In this document: piece by piece, positions 62,920-64,000 of the stretch | Numbering within the stretch: position 1 is the stretch's first letter | Layout: every line of letters begins with the position of its first letter | Source of the DNA: JAPPFW01 sp965231815 | GTDB taxonomy: Bacteria; Actinomycetota; Acidimicrobiia; Spongiisociales; Spongiisociaceae | Assembly: GCA_965231815.1 (NCBI GenBank) | Contig: OZ246890.1 | Location: 992,001-1,056,000 of the forward strand | Length of the DNA stretch: 64,000 nt | Direction: 5' to 3' | The notes under the pieces: model-generated | What the model was told of the DNA's origin: nothing | Databases searched by the model: none | What the model saw: the letters and a program-made list of their open reading frames with translations, nothing else | Program-made: the position numbers and the translations under genes

Positions 62920-63831
62920 ATGCCCCAAGCGATAACGGTCGAAAACCTGACAAAGAGCTACGGGACGTTATCAGTCCTCGATGGTGTCAGTTTTGAGGTC
63001 GACGAAGGCGAGGTGCTCGCTCTGCTAGGCCCCAACGGGGCGGGGAAAACCACCACGGTGGAGATCCTCGAAGGGTATCGACAGGCCGACAGCGGGAAGG
63101 TTCGGGTTCTCGGCTATGACCCGGTGGTTGGTGGCCGGGACTTCAGGGATCGTATCGGGATTGTCCTGCAGGAGACGGGGATCGAACAGGTGCTGACCGT
63201 CCGGGAGACGGTCGACCTTTATGGATCGGCCTATACCCACCGCCGTCCTCCTGATGAGGTGATCTCGCTTGTCGGGCTGGAAGAGAAAGCCGACGCCCGC
63301 ATTAAGACCCTTTCCGGAGGTCAGCGCCGGCGCCTTGACCTTGCTTTGGGGCTGGTGGGTGATCCCGATCTGATCTTCCTGGATGAGCCGACGACCGGGT
63401 TCGATCCCGCTGCCCGTCGCCAGTCCTGGAAACTGGTGGAAGGACTGACCGAACTAGGGAAGACGATCCTGCTTACCACCCATTACCTCGACGAGGCCCA
63501 GAACCTGGCTGATCGAATCGTGGTGCTGAACAGGGGAAGAATCGTCGCCGAGGGCACACCCAAGTCGTTGGGCGGGGCCCGGCCGGTTACCACAGTGCGG
63601 TTCAGCCTTCCTGAACCCTACGAGTTACCTTCGACGGTCGATGCACCGGAGGTGGTGGGAAACAGTGTCACCTACCAGACGACCGATCCGACCGGCCTTC
63701 TCTACCGCCTCACCGGATGGGCGACGGGAAGGGACATCGAGCTAGCAGGTCTGGAGGTAACTAGACCAAGCCTTGAGGACGTGTACCTCGACATCGTCGG
63801 ACAGACTGAGGATCGGGAGGCGCGTCCATGA
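62920..63831 (+). CDS. DrrA-type ABC exporter ATPase
   Basis: 303 residues. Walker A LGPNGAGKTTTVEILEGYRQ, signature TLSGGQRRRLDLALGLVGDP, Walker B LIFLDEPTTGFDPAARRQSW and the H-loop TTHYLDEAQNLADRI. The C-terminal 70 residues are the DrrA-like extension. It drives export of drugs or lipids with the permease whose ATG overlaps its stop (ATGA at 63828). Confidence 0.92.
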   Translation: MPQAITVENLTKSYGTLSVLDGVSFEVDEGEVLALLGPNGAGKTTTVEILEGYRQADSGKVRVLGYDPVVGGRDFRDRIGIVLQETGIEQVLTVRETVDLYGSAYTHRRPPDEVISLVGLEEKADARIKTLSGGQRRRLDLALGLVGDPDLIFLDEPTTGFDPAARRQSWKLVEGLTELGKTILLTTHYLDEAQNLADRIVVLNRGRIVAEGTPKSLGGARPVTTVRFSLPEPYELPSTVDAPEVVGNSVTYQTTDPTGLLYRLTGWATGRDIELAGLEVTRPSLEDVYLDIVGQTEDREARP

Positions 63832-64000
63832 GCGACGCCAACAGCCGACTCTCATTGGTATGGATCCAGATCCGCACCGGCAACCGGTTGTTCTGGAGAA
63901 CGCCCATAGCCGCCTTCTTCACCTTGGCGCTACCGGTCATCTTTCTGGTGCTGTTCAGCGTGATCTTCGGAAGTGACGATGTCGGGGACGGCTATAGCTT
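63828..64000 (+). CDS. ABC-2 type permease, 5' part only
   Basis: 57 codons before the window ends: MSDANSRLSLVWIQIRTGNR followed by the first membrane helix (IAAFFTLALPVIFLVLFSVI). This is the typical start of an ABC-2 permease (DrrB-like). The ATGA overlap with the ATPase gene shows translational coupling. Confidence 0.85.
   Translation, partial: MSDANSRLSLVWIQIRTGNRLFWRTPIAAFFTLALPVIFLVLFSVIFGSDDVGDGYS

Overview
The window is high-GC DNA from an actinobacterium. This is inferred from an actinobacterial-type LexA box (TCGAAC-N4-GTTCGc) in front of an Rv2578c-like radical SAM gene, a UMF1-type transporter, a zinc-hook SbcC next to HerA/NurA, and a HRDC-tailed UvrD helicase. An Acidimicrobiia-like lineage is plausible but cannot be shown without a marker gene.

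Positions 1-27,350 are mostly ordinary chromosome: a CoxG-like protein, a LapA-domain protein, a UMF1 transporter, a secreted sorbosone/glucose dehydrogenase, a thiolase, an MNT-HEPN fusion, a Phd/VapC toxin-antitoxin pair, a compact NurA-HerA-SbcD-SbcC end-processing operon, an EamA transporter, a glutaryl-CoA-type acyl-CoA dehydrogenase, a two-gene unknown operon, TrpB2, the LexA-boxed radical SAM gene, pgi-zwf, and a lipoprotein/membrane-fusion/ABC/FtsX exporter operon whose ATPase is frameshifted in a nine-G run. This part ends at tRNA-Val(TAC).

Positions about 27,350-62,300 lie between tRNA-Val and a tRNA-Asp/tRNA-Phe pair and form an accessory region rich in defence genes and their relics. 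It opens with an IS3-family element carrying an ORF-less group II intron. Then come a 5'-truncated HsdR, a possible Abi-type protein, an operon of two membrane proteins plus a ComEC-like metallo-beta-lactamase, a decayed m5C methyltransferase with a truncated partner, pieces of integrases and of a nuclease-helicase, a DUF2442-DUF4160 pair, and two copies of an unrecognised HEPN-plus-partner two-gene module. A truncated Kef-type antiporter, a second HsdR relic, a UvrD-HRDC helicase, a large DUF2339 membrane protein, a KAP NTPase split by a 112-bp MITE, and a three-gene PLD-nuclease locus follow. Three repeat families stitch it together: the IS3 left end (five copies), a GC-rich repeat of about 90 bp (five copies, one orientation), and the 112-bp TA-flanked MITE (three copies, one of them outside the island at 6.3 kb).

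Positions 62,681-64,000 return to ordinary chromosome: tRNA-Asp(GTC), tRNA-Phe(GAA) and a DrrA-type ABC exporter operon that runs off the window. Many island genes carry single frameshifts. Some may be homopolymer sequencing errors rather than decay, and this is flagged where it matters.
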